From the NCBI GenBank assembly GCA_003508835.1, contig PUFA01000143.1:558001-622000 (forward strand): a stretch of DNA of 64,000 nucleotides, written 5' to 3'. The DNA comes from Eonycteris spelaea. Taxonomy: Eukaryota > Chordata > Mammalia > Chiroptera > Pteropodidae. The notes beneath the pieces are model-generated. The model made no database searches, was not told the DNA's origin, and was given only the letters and a program-made list of their open reading frames with translations. Of the stretch, positions 47,580 to 58,794 are shown in pieces. The position numbers and the translations under genes are program-made. Numbering within the stretch: position 1 is the first letter of the stretch; each line of letters opens with the position of its first letter.

Positions 47580-47720
47580 AGAAACCTTAGTATTAACCCA
47601 TTCAACTCCCTATTTTAGAGAAAACAGAATTGAGGTTCTGAGGGGTGAGATAATTTATCCACACAAATAGTTATTTTACTACAGATAAAGAAATGAGTGT
47701 TGTTCAAAGCCAAAAGGATG
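47580..47720 (-). mobile_element. MIR SINE, antisense
   Basis: 'ccctattttagagaaaacag', 'attgaggttctgaggggtga' and 'gataatttatccacacaaat' follow the antisense MIR core. Confidence 0.5.
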
Positions 47721-47744
47721 AGTCAATAGAATTAGATATAGTCT

Positions 47745-50700
47745 ATTTTTTAAGATCATTTTTAAAATTACATTGACATACAGTATTATATAGTTTCAGG
47801 TGTATAACATGGTGACTTGACATTTATATAACTTATGAAATGATCACCCTGATAAATGTAGTACCCATCTGACACCATACAAAGTTATTACAATATTATT
47901 GACTATATTCCTTATGTGATACTTTACATCTCCATGATTATTTTATAACTATCGGTTTGTACTTTTTAATCCCTTCCCCTTTTTTACATACCTTCCCAAT
48001 TTCCCTCCCATTTGGCAGCTGTCAAAATGTTCTCTGTATCTATGAGTTTGTTTCTATTTTATTTGTTTAATTTGTTCTTTAGATTCCACATGTAAGTGAA
48101 ATCATATGGCATTTGTTTTTCTCTGTCTGACTTAACACTACTGACATAATACCCTCTAGGTCCATCCATGTTGTAAGATGGTAAGGTTTCATTTTTTTTT
48201 TTTATAGCTGAGTAATATTCCATTATATACATGCACTACCTTATTTTTATCCATTTATCTATCGATGAACATCCAGATTGCCTCCATATCTTGGCTATTG
48301 TAAATAATGTTGTAGTGAATATATGGATTCACATGTTCTTTGAAATAGTGTTTTGGGTTTGTTCAGATAAATATCCAGAAATGGGATTACTTTGTGAGTC
48401 CTTCTTTGTCTGTTGTTATAGCTTTGTTTTAAAGTCTATTTTGTTTGGTAAAGTATTTCTACCCAGGATTTCTTTTTTGTTGTTGTTGTTTTCATACTTA
48501 TGAAATATCTTTTTCCATTCCTTTACATTTGGTCTATATATGTCTTTCGATCTGAATTGAGTCTCTTGAGGCATCATATATAAGGGTCTTGTTTTTTATT
48601 CATTCAGCCACCCTACCATTTGAATGAAGCATTTAATTTTTTATGTTTAAAGTAATTGTTGATAGATATGTAGCTTTGCCATTTATTAGTCATATTTTAA
48701 ATTTATTATTATTATTATTTTTAAAGAAGTCCCTTTAACATTTCTTGTAATATTGGTTTGGTGGTGATGAACTATTTTAGCTTTTTCTTGTCTGAGAAGT
48801 TCTTTATCAGTCCTTTAATTCTAAACAATAGCTTTGCTGGGTAAAGTGATCTTGGTTGTAGGCCCTTGCTTTTCAACGTTTTGAATATTTTGTGCTAGCC
48901 CCTTTGGCCTCGAAGTTTCTGTTGAGAAATCAGCTAACAGTAACTAATTACTTTTTCCTTGCTACTTTTAAGATCCTCTTTTTGTCTTTAACCTTCAGCA
49001 TTTTAATGATGATGTGTCTTGATGTGGGACTCTTTAGGTTCCTCTTGCTTGGGACTCTGCACTTCCTAGGCTTGTATGTCTATTTTCTTCACCAGATTAG
49101 GAAAGTTTCTCATCATTATTTCTTCAAATTTGTATCTAATTCCTTGCTCACTTCTTCTGGTACCTCTATGGTACAAATGTTAGTATGTTTGATATTCCAA
49201 AGGCCCTTTAAATAATCCTCAGTTTTTGGATTTTTTCTTGTTGCTATTCTGATTGGGTGTTTTCTGCTATCTTATCTCCTAAATCTTTGGTTTGATCTTA
49301 TGCTTCATCTAATTGGTTGATTTCTTCTAATGTATTTTTCATTTTGAAAAATGTACTGTATTCTTCATTTCTGACCGGTTCTTTTCATGTTTTTTTTTTT
49401 AATCACCTTTTTTTATGTTTTCTATCTCTTCATTAGTTCTCATTGAATTCATTTACTTTTCCCCTAATTTCACTGAGCATCTTTATAAACAAAGTTTTGA
49501 ACTCTGCATCTGGTAGATTGCTTATCTCCATTTTGTTTAGTTCGTTTTCTAGAGCTTTGTTCTGCTCTTCATTTGGTTCATGTTTCTTTGTCTTCCCATT
49601 TTGGCTATTCCATGTATTTGTTTCCATATATTAGATAGGGCTGCTATGTCTCCCAGTCTAGTAGAGTGGCCTTATATAGTAGGTGTCCTGTGGGGCCAAG
49701 TGGTATAGTCTTCCTTGATCACCTGAGTTGAGTGCTCCAGGTGTGTCACTTGTATGGGTTGTATGTACCCTCCTGTTGTAGTTGAGCCTTGGTTGCTCTG
49801 TGCATGTCAATGGGAGAGACTGACCTTCAGCTGATTGGTTATGAGGACTGGCTGGTGACTATAGTGGAGGAGCTGTTGGGCAGGAGCTAACCTTATGGAG
49901 CAGTATTCACTTTTACTAAGCTCTGGTGCCTGCCCCGTCTGCCCTTTGGGTGTGTTATTCTCAGATGCAGCCCTAGGCGGACCTCCAAGTTTGAAGCTAG
50001 TTACTGGGTTTGCAAGACCTGGGGCCTCCTGGAGGAGGCCCTGCTGTAGCCCAAGTTTAGCTGAAGCCTGTGCCCTGCCCAGGGTCATTTGGTAACAGTC
50101 ACCAAGCAATGCACAGATTCCCACCACCTGCGCTGGGCTTGGAGGCCAAGCCATGAACTCAAGGCTAACTGCTGCTAGTGCTGGGCTTGGGGCTACTCAG
50201 CAAGAGGTATGAGGCATGCTGAAGCCAAATGCTGCTTGTTTGAGTTTTTGAAACTTTGAGATATGTTAGGAAAGTCCACAGCATAAGCCAAGGCAGGCCA
50301 TTTGTATGGAAAAGCCACTGAAGGCAGTTTGGGTAGGCCTGCAAATTGGGTGCATATGGGGTCTCAGGGAATCTTCAGCATAGGCTGACCAGTATTATCC
50401 AGGTTGATGGAAACTCAGATATGGCGGCTGTGTGAATCTTCACACTGGACTGGGGGAGAACGCGACAAAGAGAAAACGGACTTTGTCAGCACCTCTGTCT
50501 GGGAGAAAGTTGCCCCTTCAGCCCTCTCCCTGAAATTCATTTCCTCCCCATAAGTCCCTAGTGCCTTTCGAGCTGATGCCCCAGCATTGGAGCTCAGAGT
50601 GAGTGAGTCCATCAGCCAATAAGTCTGTTTCCCAGCCCCTTAAGAGGAATGCCAGTTGCCCTTCTTCTCACAATTTCAGCTGGTCTTCACAGCCAAAGGT

Positions 50701-51015
50701 TGTAGGGACTTGTCTTCCTGGCACTGAAACCCTGAATTGGGGAGCCCATTGTGAGGCTAGGACCCTTCACTTCTTCTGGGGAACCTCTGCAGCAGAGATA
50801 TCCCTCCTGATTCTCAACTGCCACATGTGACTGTGGGACCAGCTTGTTCTACATCTTCATCCCTTTTCCATATGTCCCAAGTTTTAGGATTTATGTTCAG
50901 CTAGACTTCACGCAACTCTCAATGATGGTTGCTTTGTAGTTTAGTTGTAATTTTGATGTGGTTGTAAGAGGAAGCAAACATAGCATTTACCTATCTGTCT
51001 CTGTCCTGAAGCTCT
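47745..51015 (-). mobile_element. ORF2-deleted L1, antisense
   Basis: Read right to left: 5' UTR (51015 to about 49690), ORF1 relic (about 49635-48740), the endonuclease-start part of ORF2 (about 48735-48390), then a jump near 48388 to the ORF2 terminal region (48387 to about 48100) and 3' UTR, ending at about 47745 ('attgacatacagtattatat'). The reverse-transcriptase region is missing. The deletion breakpoint differs from that in the 10.7/17 kb pair. Frames 49807-50154, 49895-50095 and 50603-50830 lie in the 5' UTR and are not genes. Confidence 0.85.
49433..49627 (-). pseudogene. L1 ORF1 amino-terminal remnant
   Basis: A 64-residue frame with 'METNTWNSQNGKTKK' and 'DAEFKTLFIKMLSEIRGKV', the amino-terminal block of L1 ORF1 before the coiled coil. 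It corresponds to the ORF1 start at 23516. The frame breaks soon after, and further ORF1 pieces follow leftwards to about 48740. Non-functional. Confidence 0.75.
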
Positions 51016-51381
51016 GGCTAGTTTATTTATATTTAATTTTTCCTTCTAAGAAAAATCCCTTGATAACTTATGAGAAATCTCATTATTTACTTTATAAATA
51101 TCTGTAATATGTATAAGCATGTAGGAAATAGTTTCCAGATTTTTTTCTTGTATGTTTAAGTGACTCATCAGTTGGGAAAACCATCTACTCATCTAGTTAG
51201 TTTTACAGTCTAATGACACTATAAAATGATTCCTCAATATTTGGCCCAAGTTCTCACTTATCTAATGTTAGACTTTTTAGTTTATTTGGAAATATAATAA
51301 AAACCAATATTTCCTGAACTGCCCCTCTAAAGAGACAGGGAGATTTATTCTTTAAGTGAAATATGTCCATGCATGCAAATT

Positions 51382-51383
<2 letters not shown>

Positions 51384-51418
<35 letters not shown>

Positions 51419-51432
51419 TTATTTATTTATTA
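51384..51432. repeat. (CTAT)n / (TTTA)n microsatellite
   Basis: About eight CTAT units followed by ATTT units. Confidence 0.95.
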
Positions 51433-51494
51433 TGATACATGCAGAACTGTTTCTTATATTCTTGTCACTGTATCAGATGTGTTAACATGCGCTA

Positions 51495-51590
51495 TTTGCC
51501 TAGAATTAGACAGCAAATGGTGACAGAGCTGAAATTCAAGCCCAGTCTATCTGATTAGAGAGCCTTTGTTTAAAGCCATTCTATAAATGT
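51495..51590 (-). mobile_element. MIR SINE fragment, antisense
   Basis: 'gacagagctgaaattcaagc' followed by 'ccagtctatctgatt' matches the antisense MIR segment around the tRNA-derived B box. Confidence 0.5.
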
Positions 51591-51594
51591 TAAG

Positions 51595-52010
51595 CAATTG
51601 TGTGCCAGAACTCTTCCAGGAGCTTGGAATATAGCAGTAAACAAAATGAACAAAATCCTTGCTTTCATGAACTTATATTCTATTTTGGGGTAGGAAAGTG
51701 TAAGATAATAAAGCTCAGTAAATAAGTAAAATATATAGATAGTGTGCTGGAAAGTAGTAAGTGCTATGGAGAAAAATACATTTGAGTAAAAGGAGGTGTT
51801 GCAATTTTAAATAGGAAGGCGTCATCTACAGGTAATATTTGAGCAAAGACTTTGAGGAGACTAGGGACTGAGCTCTGTGGCTATTGAGGGGCAAAGCATT
51901 CCAAGCAGAAGGAATAGCAATACAAAGTCTCTTCTTTCAGGAGCTGCCTGGCATGTTTGAGGACTAGCAGCAGGGAGGCTAGCGTGGTGGCTGTGGAAGG
52001 AGGAGGGTGG
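51595..52010 (-). mobile_element. L2 LINE 3' part, antisense
   Basis: 'cttggaatatagcagtaaac', 'ctttcatgaacttatattct', 'gtgctatggagaaaaataca', 'tttgagcaaagactttg', 'ccaagcagaaggaatagcaa', 'tgcctggcatgtttgaggac' follow the antisense L2 consensus closely. Confidence 0.7.
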
Positions 52011-52359
52011 GTGGCAGACGGACGCACTAGTCCAGCACTGACTAGTGATGGAAAGTCAGATTATTCTATAGGGTTTTTCAAGCCAAGATATATATTTTTT
52101 TAATGTATAAGCTATGCAGTCATAAATCTTGTATAAGAATGCTATTTGTTGTGCTATTGTGAGGTAAAATTTATTCACATTGTGCTGAGTGTCCCCAAGA
52201 ATTGACAAATGACTGTTGCTACTCTCTGGGAATGTCTGATCCACTGAGGAAACAGGGCTGGCTCAAGAAATTAGTTGTGTGCTAAAGTTTTTGTAGCCAG
52301 GAGTCAGAAGGGTTTTATTCAACTTGGCAACTAGTCTGTAAATCAATTTTTACAGTGCT

Positions 52360-52545
52360 TGGAGCTGTGTTTCTTAAACCCAAATGTGCATGTTAGTTAC
52401 CTTGGAGACTCTGTTAAAATGCAGGTTTTGATTCAGTGGGTCCAAGGTAGAGCCCATAAAGTGGAATTTTTAGCAAGTTTGCAGGTAAAGTCGGTGCTGC
52501 CAATCTGTAGTCCTTATGGTGAAAAGCAGGGCTTTCGAATTTGTA
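52360..52545 (+). mobile_element. MER5-like hAT-Charlie relic
   Basis: 'gtttcttaaacccaaatgtg', 'cttggagactctgttaaaat', 'ttgattcagtgggtcc', 'ttttagcaagtttgcagg' and 'ggtgctgcc' follow a MER5-class non-autonomous transposon. Confidence 0.55.
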
Positions 52546-52559
52546 GAACACTTTCTTAT

Positions 52560-52745
52560 AGTTGTCTCATTTCAATTTGGCTCTTTGTCAAAACCCTGAG
52601 TTAATTTGTTCAGATAGTATCATCTTCATTTACAAATGAAGAAATCGAAGCTCAGAGGGGTAAGATGACCTGGCAGAGGTCTTTTGGCCAAATGACAGAG
52701 CTGTGACTTGGATTTAGTTCCCTGGCTTCTAGACAACAGCTGCCC
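52560..52745 (-). mobile_element. MIR SINE, antisense
   Basis: 'catttacaaatgaagaaatc', 'gaagctcagaggggtaagat', 'aaatgacagagctgtgactt' and 'gatttagttccctggcttct' match antisense MIR. Confidence 0.7.
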
Positions 52746-52805
52746 TGATGGCTATTAAGCTCTAATACATAAAAACATGCTAATTAATGTTTTTGGCGGG
52801 TGCGT

Positions 52806-52845
52806 GCACACACACACACACATATGCACACACATACAAGGCTAC
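52806..52845. repeat. (CA)n microsatellite
   Basis: CA repeats interrupted by 'tatg'. Confidence 0.9.
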
Positions 52846-52849
52846 TGGG

Positions 52850-53830
52850 GAAGGGAGACTGATAATAAACCTTCACTAAAGCTGCAGCTGCCCAGAGGCC
52901 TGCCTTGGCAGTGGTCTCTGGATATGATCCAGTCATCACAACATGCTCTGTAAATGTCTTCCCCTGTGCCTTTCTTTGGTGCAATGTTGGCTTCCACCTC
53001 AGATGGGAACGTTTTCTTCCCATTTACTTTCACATGAACTAAACTGCATTTTATCTCCATCTGAAGTAATCTGGTCCTGTGCTCTTGCCCAAGTCAGAAA
53101 GTTATATACTGTCAAGCTGAAAAATACTGTTCTCACCCAAGGAAAGCACTGTTCTCAGAGATGAAGCCCGTCAGTTCATACTGAGCTCCAGCTTGCTAGG
53201 ACAAGCAAAAATCTTTGAAGCATTTTCAACCAAATCCTTGGAGAGGTAAATATATTTTCAGCTGCAGGATTCGAGGTTAAAGAAGTATGTTCCCCACTCC
53301 TTTACAAAGCAGCACAGCAGCTGTTCAGAGGCGCCCACCCCCCTGGACAGACAGGCATTTGGAAGACACACTCTGCCTAACAAATAGTCTGCTCAAGCTG
53401 CCCCTTGGGGAGACCTCATCACCATCCTCCACCAGCAGGGCCGGAACTCAGTACAGGAATGGCACAGGAGACATGCCTGGCTTCTCTGAATTAGTTTTGT
53501 TGTGTCTTTTTATAAATACTAAAATTATGCTGCCTCTCAACTTTGTCTGCACATGATGATTTAAGGAAAACTCCTATCTGCACTGTCTCCTGCTTAGTCC
53601 TTAGGAGAAATGGCTTCAGAGACTAGGCATGAGTTTCTTGGGCTCTGCAGTGAGAGTGCTTGACCCTCTTCTCTCTGTTTGTGTGCCCATGCTTATAAAC
53701 TCAGCTTATGCCCTCTGTTCTCTGCGAAATCCTCCTGGGACACACCAGTTAACAGGGATTGATTATTTTTCTAATTCCTAGGACACAAAGGGTTTACACT
53801 ACTTATTGGGCATTTATCCTGTATTGCCTT
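52850..53830. other. No recognisable feature
   Basis: Slightly GC-richer unique DNA. Short frames (for example 53287-53556) have no recognised motif. Confidence 0.4.
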
Positions 53831-53834
53831 GGAT

Positions 53835-54085
53835 AGTTAATAATAACAGTGATAACAATAGCTAACATGTAGAGTGCGATTACTATTTGCTTCATACTGT
53901 GTTAATCACTTTTTATAGATTGTCCATTTATCCTCAAAATGGATCTCATTAGGTTGGTATTATTATTCCTATTTTAAAATGAGAAAATTAAGGCATAGGG
54001 GAATTAGGATTAGAGGCTACAGTTCATAAGTCAGAGTCTGTACTGGAACCAAGTGTTATTTTATAAATATATACTATAATGCCTC
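53835..54085 (-). mobile_element. MIR SINE, antisense
   Basis: 'aatagctaacatgtagagtg', 'actgtgttaatcacttttta', 'tcctattttaaaatgagaaa', 'attaaggcataggggaatta' follow antisense MIR. Confidence 0.7.
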
Positions 54086-54261
54086 TTTTCCTGTTACACT
54101 GGGGATAGTTAGTAAACTAACTGTGATGAATAGCAGTCCTTAATAAACATCCCCATGTTCAGCATAAAGTACTTTGGAGTCACTACCCCCTTAAAATTAT
54201 TACCTAATACTACTCTTATTGTTAGAAATTATAGGGACTCCAAATGATTAGGTAGCTGCAG

Positions 54262-54279
54262 TGAGTGATGAGTGAGTGA

Positions 54280-54324
<45 letters not shown>

Positions 54325-54345
54325 TGTGTCTGTGCCTGTGTTTGC
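54262..54345. repeat. (TGAG)n/(TG)n microsatellite
   Basis: A short GAGT run followed by about 20 TG units and variant CTGTG units. Confidence 0.95.
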
Positions 54346-54874
54346 TTGCTTGCTTCAGATATCTTTGGAGGAAGCATCCTGGCACCCAGTTCTTGCCAAT
54401 TAGAACATTCCATACTACTGGTCATAGGGATAGTTCAGGGTCAAGCCAATTAGAGACTGATATGGAAGGTCTATTTCGAGATTGTGAGTACTAAGAATTA
54501 AATGAGCTTTAGGCTACCTGGGGCTACTTTTGTCCCCATATAATTACAGCTAATCTAAGAAGAAAGCCAATATAGAAGAGAGTAAAGCTGAGAGGTACAG
54601 AGATATAGTTTTAATGAGAAATTTGAACCGTTTGATCCAGTTAAGCTTTATTGTTAGATTTTTTAGGTATAAGAACAAATAGATTTTTTATTTTTTGCTT
54701 GTTATTTTTGAATTGGATATTCCCCCTCATAACTGAATAAGTTCTGACTAATACAACTAATTAGGGGAAAACTTCACATTAAACTAAGACTAAAATCAAA
54801 GCACATGGCCACTTTTCCTTTAAGTAACTGTTGTTTGACCAGCAAAGGTTTGCTCTCTATTTAAAATCTAGATT

Positions 54875-55066
54875 AGTGCTGTTCAATTTTTCTCTCTGCT
54901 GATTAGAGTGTTCTAGAAATGGTGGAGATCTGCACTGTCCAGTCCAATAGTCATTAGCCCCATGTACTATTGAACACTTGAAAAGTGGCTAATCATAAAT
55001 TTTATTTAAATTTAAAGTTAAATATCCACACATGGTTAGTGGCTATCATATTGGTCCACAATGATC
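54875..55066 (+). mobile_element. MER3-like hAT-Charlie transposon
   Basis: 'tagtgctgttcaatttttct', 'gcactgtccagtccaatagt', 'attgaacacttgaaaagtgg', 'ctaatcataaattttattta' and 'tggttagtggctatcatatt' follow the MER3 consensus from end to end, including the terminal 'gtattggacagcgc' equivalent. Confidence 0.75.
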
Positions 55067-55569
55067 TAGACCACTTCTGTACTACATGAATGAATACAGA
55101 AACATCTGATATCTCGCCATAGTGGGTGGAATGGCCAGAGTTATAGCTTACTGGCTCTGTTTTTGTTGTGTTCTCAGGAGTTCTACCTGTTTATGTGAAT
55201 CCAAAGCTGATGCTCTTTTTCATGTAGGAGGCTCAAAGAGGGAAATAACTTGTCTAAGCCTTCTAAGAAATGCTTTATCAACTCTGTGCGATGGCAGATG
55301 AAGAAAAACTCTTTTATGTTTTGAACATGACTACCCTACTGCAGTCTATCCACCCTGACACCCGGTGTGAGACAGGCTCTGGGACAGGCCCCTAAGCTGG
55401 AATGATTCACGGTATAGATCATGCTAACCATTATGGTAGAAATGAATAGAGGAAAACAGACACAATATTTACATTACTCTTATTTGCCTCCTAAGTCTTT
55501 GTCTATATTTGCAGAGAGAAGATAGAGACAAATCTTAAGATATTACTTAATTAGAAATTTATCTAGTTG

Positions 55570-55790
55570 TCAAGAGCTTTTAGAATCAAGTAGGCTGGAT
55601 TTAAATCCTGACTCCATCACTTAGCACATGTGAGACCACCATGGAGTTATTTATGCTCTTTTAGTGAGAGTTTGCAATTGAAAAAATGGGCGCAATAGTA
55701 TCTATCTCATGGTGTCTTAGTGAATATTAAGGAAGACAGTACATGTGAAAGATGTACTGTCTCTACAAATGTCCTCTGTCAATATTGTTT
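55570..55790 (+). mobile_element. MIR SINE
   Basis: 'agtaggctggatttaaatcc', 'tgactccatcacttagcaca', 'tgtgagaccacc', 'aatagtatctatctcatggt' match sense MIR, including the B-box region. Confidence 0.7.
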
Positions 55791-56244
55791 TTCACTATCG
55801 TTGATATCTATAGGATGTTTTCAGTAGTAAAAAGAACAAAATAGGTTGATTCTTTAATAACTTTCCATATTAGGGCTCTTCACTAGCCTGCAGCATATTT
55901 TCGGTCTGAAACTTAGTTGAAAGTCTGAATGAAGTTTCTCTCTATAAATTACTCAGTCTTAACTGAGGTAAATTAAATGAAGATACCCAGTTAGAGAGAT
56001 TAGTGTCTGCCTCGTATTATTACTGCTTCTCACTGCTTGGCAACTTTCTTTTCACTTTTCAAATTCATCAACAGTTCTTGCTGAGGGTTTAAAATAGTGC
56101 CTGCCTCCTCCTTTCTTGGAGGCTGACACACTAAACCCCTTGATAGTGATATTAGGCAGTAAGCTCCTTAGCACCCAGGTGAAGAGGCTATGTCCCTACC
56201 CAAGCTACCTGTCTAGATGCTGTTCAAAATAATGAGATTGAAGT

Positions 56245-56370
56245 TCAGGAAGCCTTTATTCTAAAAGTATTTACTGCATCCCTTCTACTTTTCAGACACT
56301 GTTCTGGCCACTGAGAATCAGTAATGAATAAAATACAGTCTACAGCTTCCCTCATAGAGTTTTAAAGTCT
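56245..56370 (-). mobile_element. L2 LINE 3' end, antisense
   Basis: 'agtatttactgcatcccttc', 'cagacactgttctggccact', 'gagaatcagtaatgaataaa' and 'tccctcatagagttttaaag' match the antisense L2 end. Confidence 0.6.
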
Positions 56371-56374
56371 AAAG

Positions 56375-57835
56375 ATGTTGCTTGATTATTAAGCCTGGTC
56401 ATGTCCTGGAAATAATTTTCTCTTTAGAACATCATCATTGATGAAAAACACAGGCATGAATAAATATGGGTTCAAAGAATATTATTTGATTAGAAGCTGC
56501 AGCTCCTTTTTAGTTTTTTAATTCTCATCATGCAAAGGGAAATTTTCTATGTTCATGTAAAATAATTTAATGGCTGGATTTATGTGTAATGGCACAATTC
56601 CATCTATTAAAGGAAGGAAGAGCCTTGTAAAGATATATTAGCACATATTTGGGTCCCACAAACTGTCGGCTTATTTTATCCAGACTTGTCTGTTGTACTC
56701 ACTTTAAAATAGAATGGAAGCATTTTAGCATATAAACATTGGGAAGCAGGTTAATCGGTACCAAGTATCTCAATAGCTAGAGCAGCCATTTAAAGTATTC
56801 ATTCTACAAATATTAATGCAGTACTCATGTTATGCCAGACATTGGAAAGATTTTGGAAACATTGAGTCTGCTCAATTCTCTGGAAAAAGGCTGTTTTCAG
56901 TAGCTTGAGAGCGATTATATTCTGTGAGTGTATACAATCCTGACCCCCCCCCCTAATTTTTTTTAATGGAATCCTTTTCTGCATTTCTAAAAATTACTGT
57001 GTTGAGATTTCAGTAAAACATCAGTGGACTTACAAACTACAGTTGCATTGGATGCAGGCGTATTCTTTAGACTACTATACCTGAGGACCCGATTGCATTT
57101 TCAACTTCTTTATAGTCTTTTCAATGTTTTGTCCATGGTTAAGTTCTCAGTAAATGCTGGTTGATTTTAGGCTTGAGAGCTGTGGCAGATTGGGGTGAAG
57201 GATGGTATTGTTAAACTTTAATTCAAATTAAAAAATATTTTGTTGGTACTTTCTTGATTCTGCTGTGACTGTCATTTCTCTACACCTTTGAAATTCAGAT
57301 AAATTATGTTGAAATCACCAACTCTACATCCTGGTTAATGTCCCTTCTGATCCCAAACTTTCTTCTACTACTTCCTTAGAGATTTTGTTTCGGAGCTAAC
57401 TTGATACAAAATTTACCCACTGCAAGTTTCCAAGACATCTAACCTTACGACATTATGTTTTTCTAGTAGTTTTCCTGAAGGTTTGGGGATCAAACCAAAC
57501 AACAAATTATATTTTGCTAGTATCCCGCTGGCAGTTGGCCTTCAAGTTCACTATCCCCTTTCACAAGCAAAAATCACACACATACTTCCTAAGTAACTGC
57601 ACCCAGATTTCACTTATAGCTTTTTTATTTTGGGGTCAAGCTGGTTTTACCTCCATAATAGCATGGTGACTTACTAGCTTTTTTTTTGCCCCTATCCTTC
57701 CACTTTTGTATACCTAATCTCTTAATCATTAAGCTTTAGGACATAAGGTGTCAAATCTTTTAGGAATGAAGACTCATGTTTATCAACCAAGAGGACACTA
57801 ACTTTCAGTTACACTAAGGAAAACATCTTGGCTTT
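56375..57835. other. No recognisable feature
   Basis: Unique-looking DNA with a poly-C run at 56944-56952. Confidence 0.4.
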
Positions 57836-57839
57836 AGAT

Positions 57840-58192
57840 GTGTTTTAGCTCCAGGCCCATCGAGGCAGAATGACCACAATGGCCATGGGACCAGACAGGA
57901 TGACACGATGGCTGATTCCAGAACTGGACATGATAATCAATTACCAGCCCTGTCCAATCAGTAGCACCCATGACCCCAACTCACTTAGTTTCCATGACTA
58001 AGGATTTTCCTCCTATATAATTTATCCACTTGAGACATTCAAGGAACCAGGCCTTTGAGTGATAGCACCCCTGGGTCTCCAGGACTTGCAACTTTCTAAA
58101 TAAACCCTTACTTTCTTTGCTGCAAAACCTGTATTTATCTCATTGACTTAGATGCACACAGGCAGATGGACCCCTTTTACTCTGGTAACACT
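57840..58192 (+). mobile_element. Probable solo ERV1 (class I) LTR
   Basis: A roughly 350-bp block with LTR layout: 'ccagccctgtccaatcag' in the U3-like part, a TATA-like 'cctatataatttatcc' at about 58010, an 'aataaaccctta' polyadenylation signal at about 58099 and a U5-like tail. I see no primer-binding site or retroviral coding region next to it, so it is probably a solo LTR. Boundaries are approximate, and no short target-site duplication could be fixed by eye. Confidence 0.55.
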
Positions 58193-58329
58193 GAGTATTT
58201 TAAAAGTCCAAGTTTGAGTCCCCACAGGGATACCCTCTTCTTGAAGCTTTTCCATGGAGCAGGGTCCATTCTCTTCTGTTTTTCTTTGGAAATCTGGTGA
58301 ATATAATCTTCTACATTTTTATACTAATA

Positions 58330-58470
58330 TATGCTTAACAGTTTTATATACATTGTCATTTAATCCTTGAATTAGATGTTTTATCCTCATTTTATGATAA
58401 AAAAGACTAAAAAATTGTGATTTGTCCAGGTTCAGTTATTGTACTGGGAGCTGTGTAGAAAACTTTTCCC
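58330..58470 (-). mobile_element. MIR SINE, antisense
   Basis: 'aacagttttatatacattgt', 'catttaatccttgaattaga', 'cctcattttatgataaaaaa' and 'gtgatttgtccaggttcagt' match antisense MIR. Confidence 0.6.
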
Positions 58471-58569
58471 TCTACCCAGACTCTGATGCCTTTCCATCCT
58501 GCCTCCCCAGTCTGACCAAGGAATGCATCAGAGAAGAAGAAGGGATTCTTCCTTAGCTGGCTAGCTCTG

Positions 58570-58790
58570 TCACTGTTTCTCAAAGGAGCACTATTGACAT
58601 TTTGGGTGGGACAATTTGCTGCAGGGAACTGTCCTGTGGGTGTCTGGCATCCCTAGTTCCACCTTCAAACGCTGGTAGTGTGCTTTGGTCATTGTTGCAA
58701 ACAATATAATGTCCTTATGAACATCTAATGGTCACTTTTGGGAAGGGGTGCTCATGTAGATTAGCAGATAATTCCTAGAGCTCGGCAGAC
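58570..58790 (-). mobile_element. MER20-like hAT-Charlie transposon, antisense
   Basis: 'gtttctcaaaggagcactat', 'tgacattttgggtgggacaa', 'gggaactgtcctgtgggtgt', 'ggcatccctagttccacctt' and 'atctaatggtcacttttggg' follow the reverse complement of MER20. Confidence 0.7.
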
Positions 58791-58794
58791 TGAT

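Noticed and set aside
49807..50830. Pro/Ala-rich open frames on both strands
   Set aside because: They lie in the antisense L1 5' UTR, which is GC-richer and so has fewer stops. Similar frames occur in the related 5' UTR at 9.0-10.0 kb.
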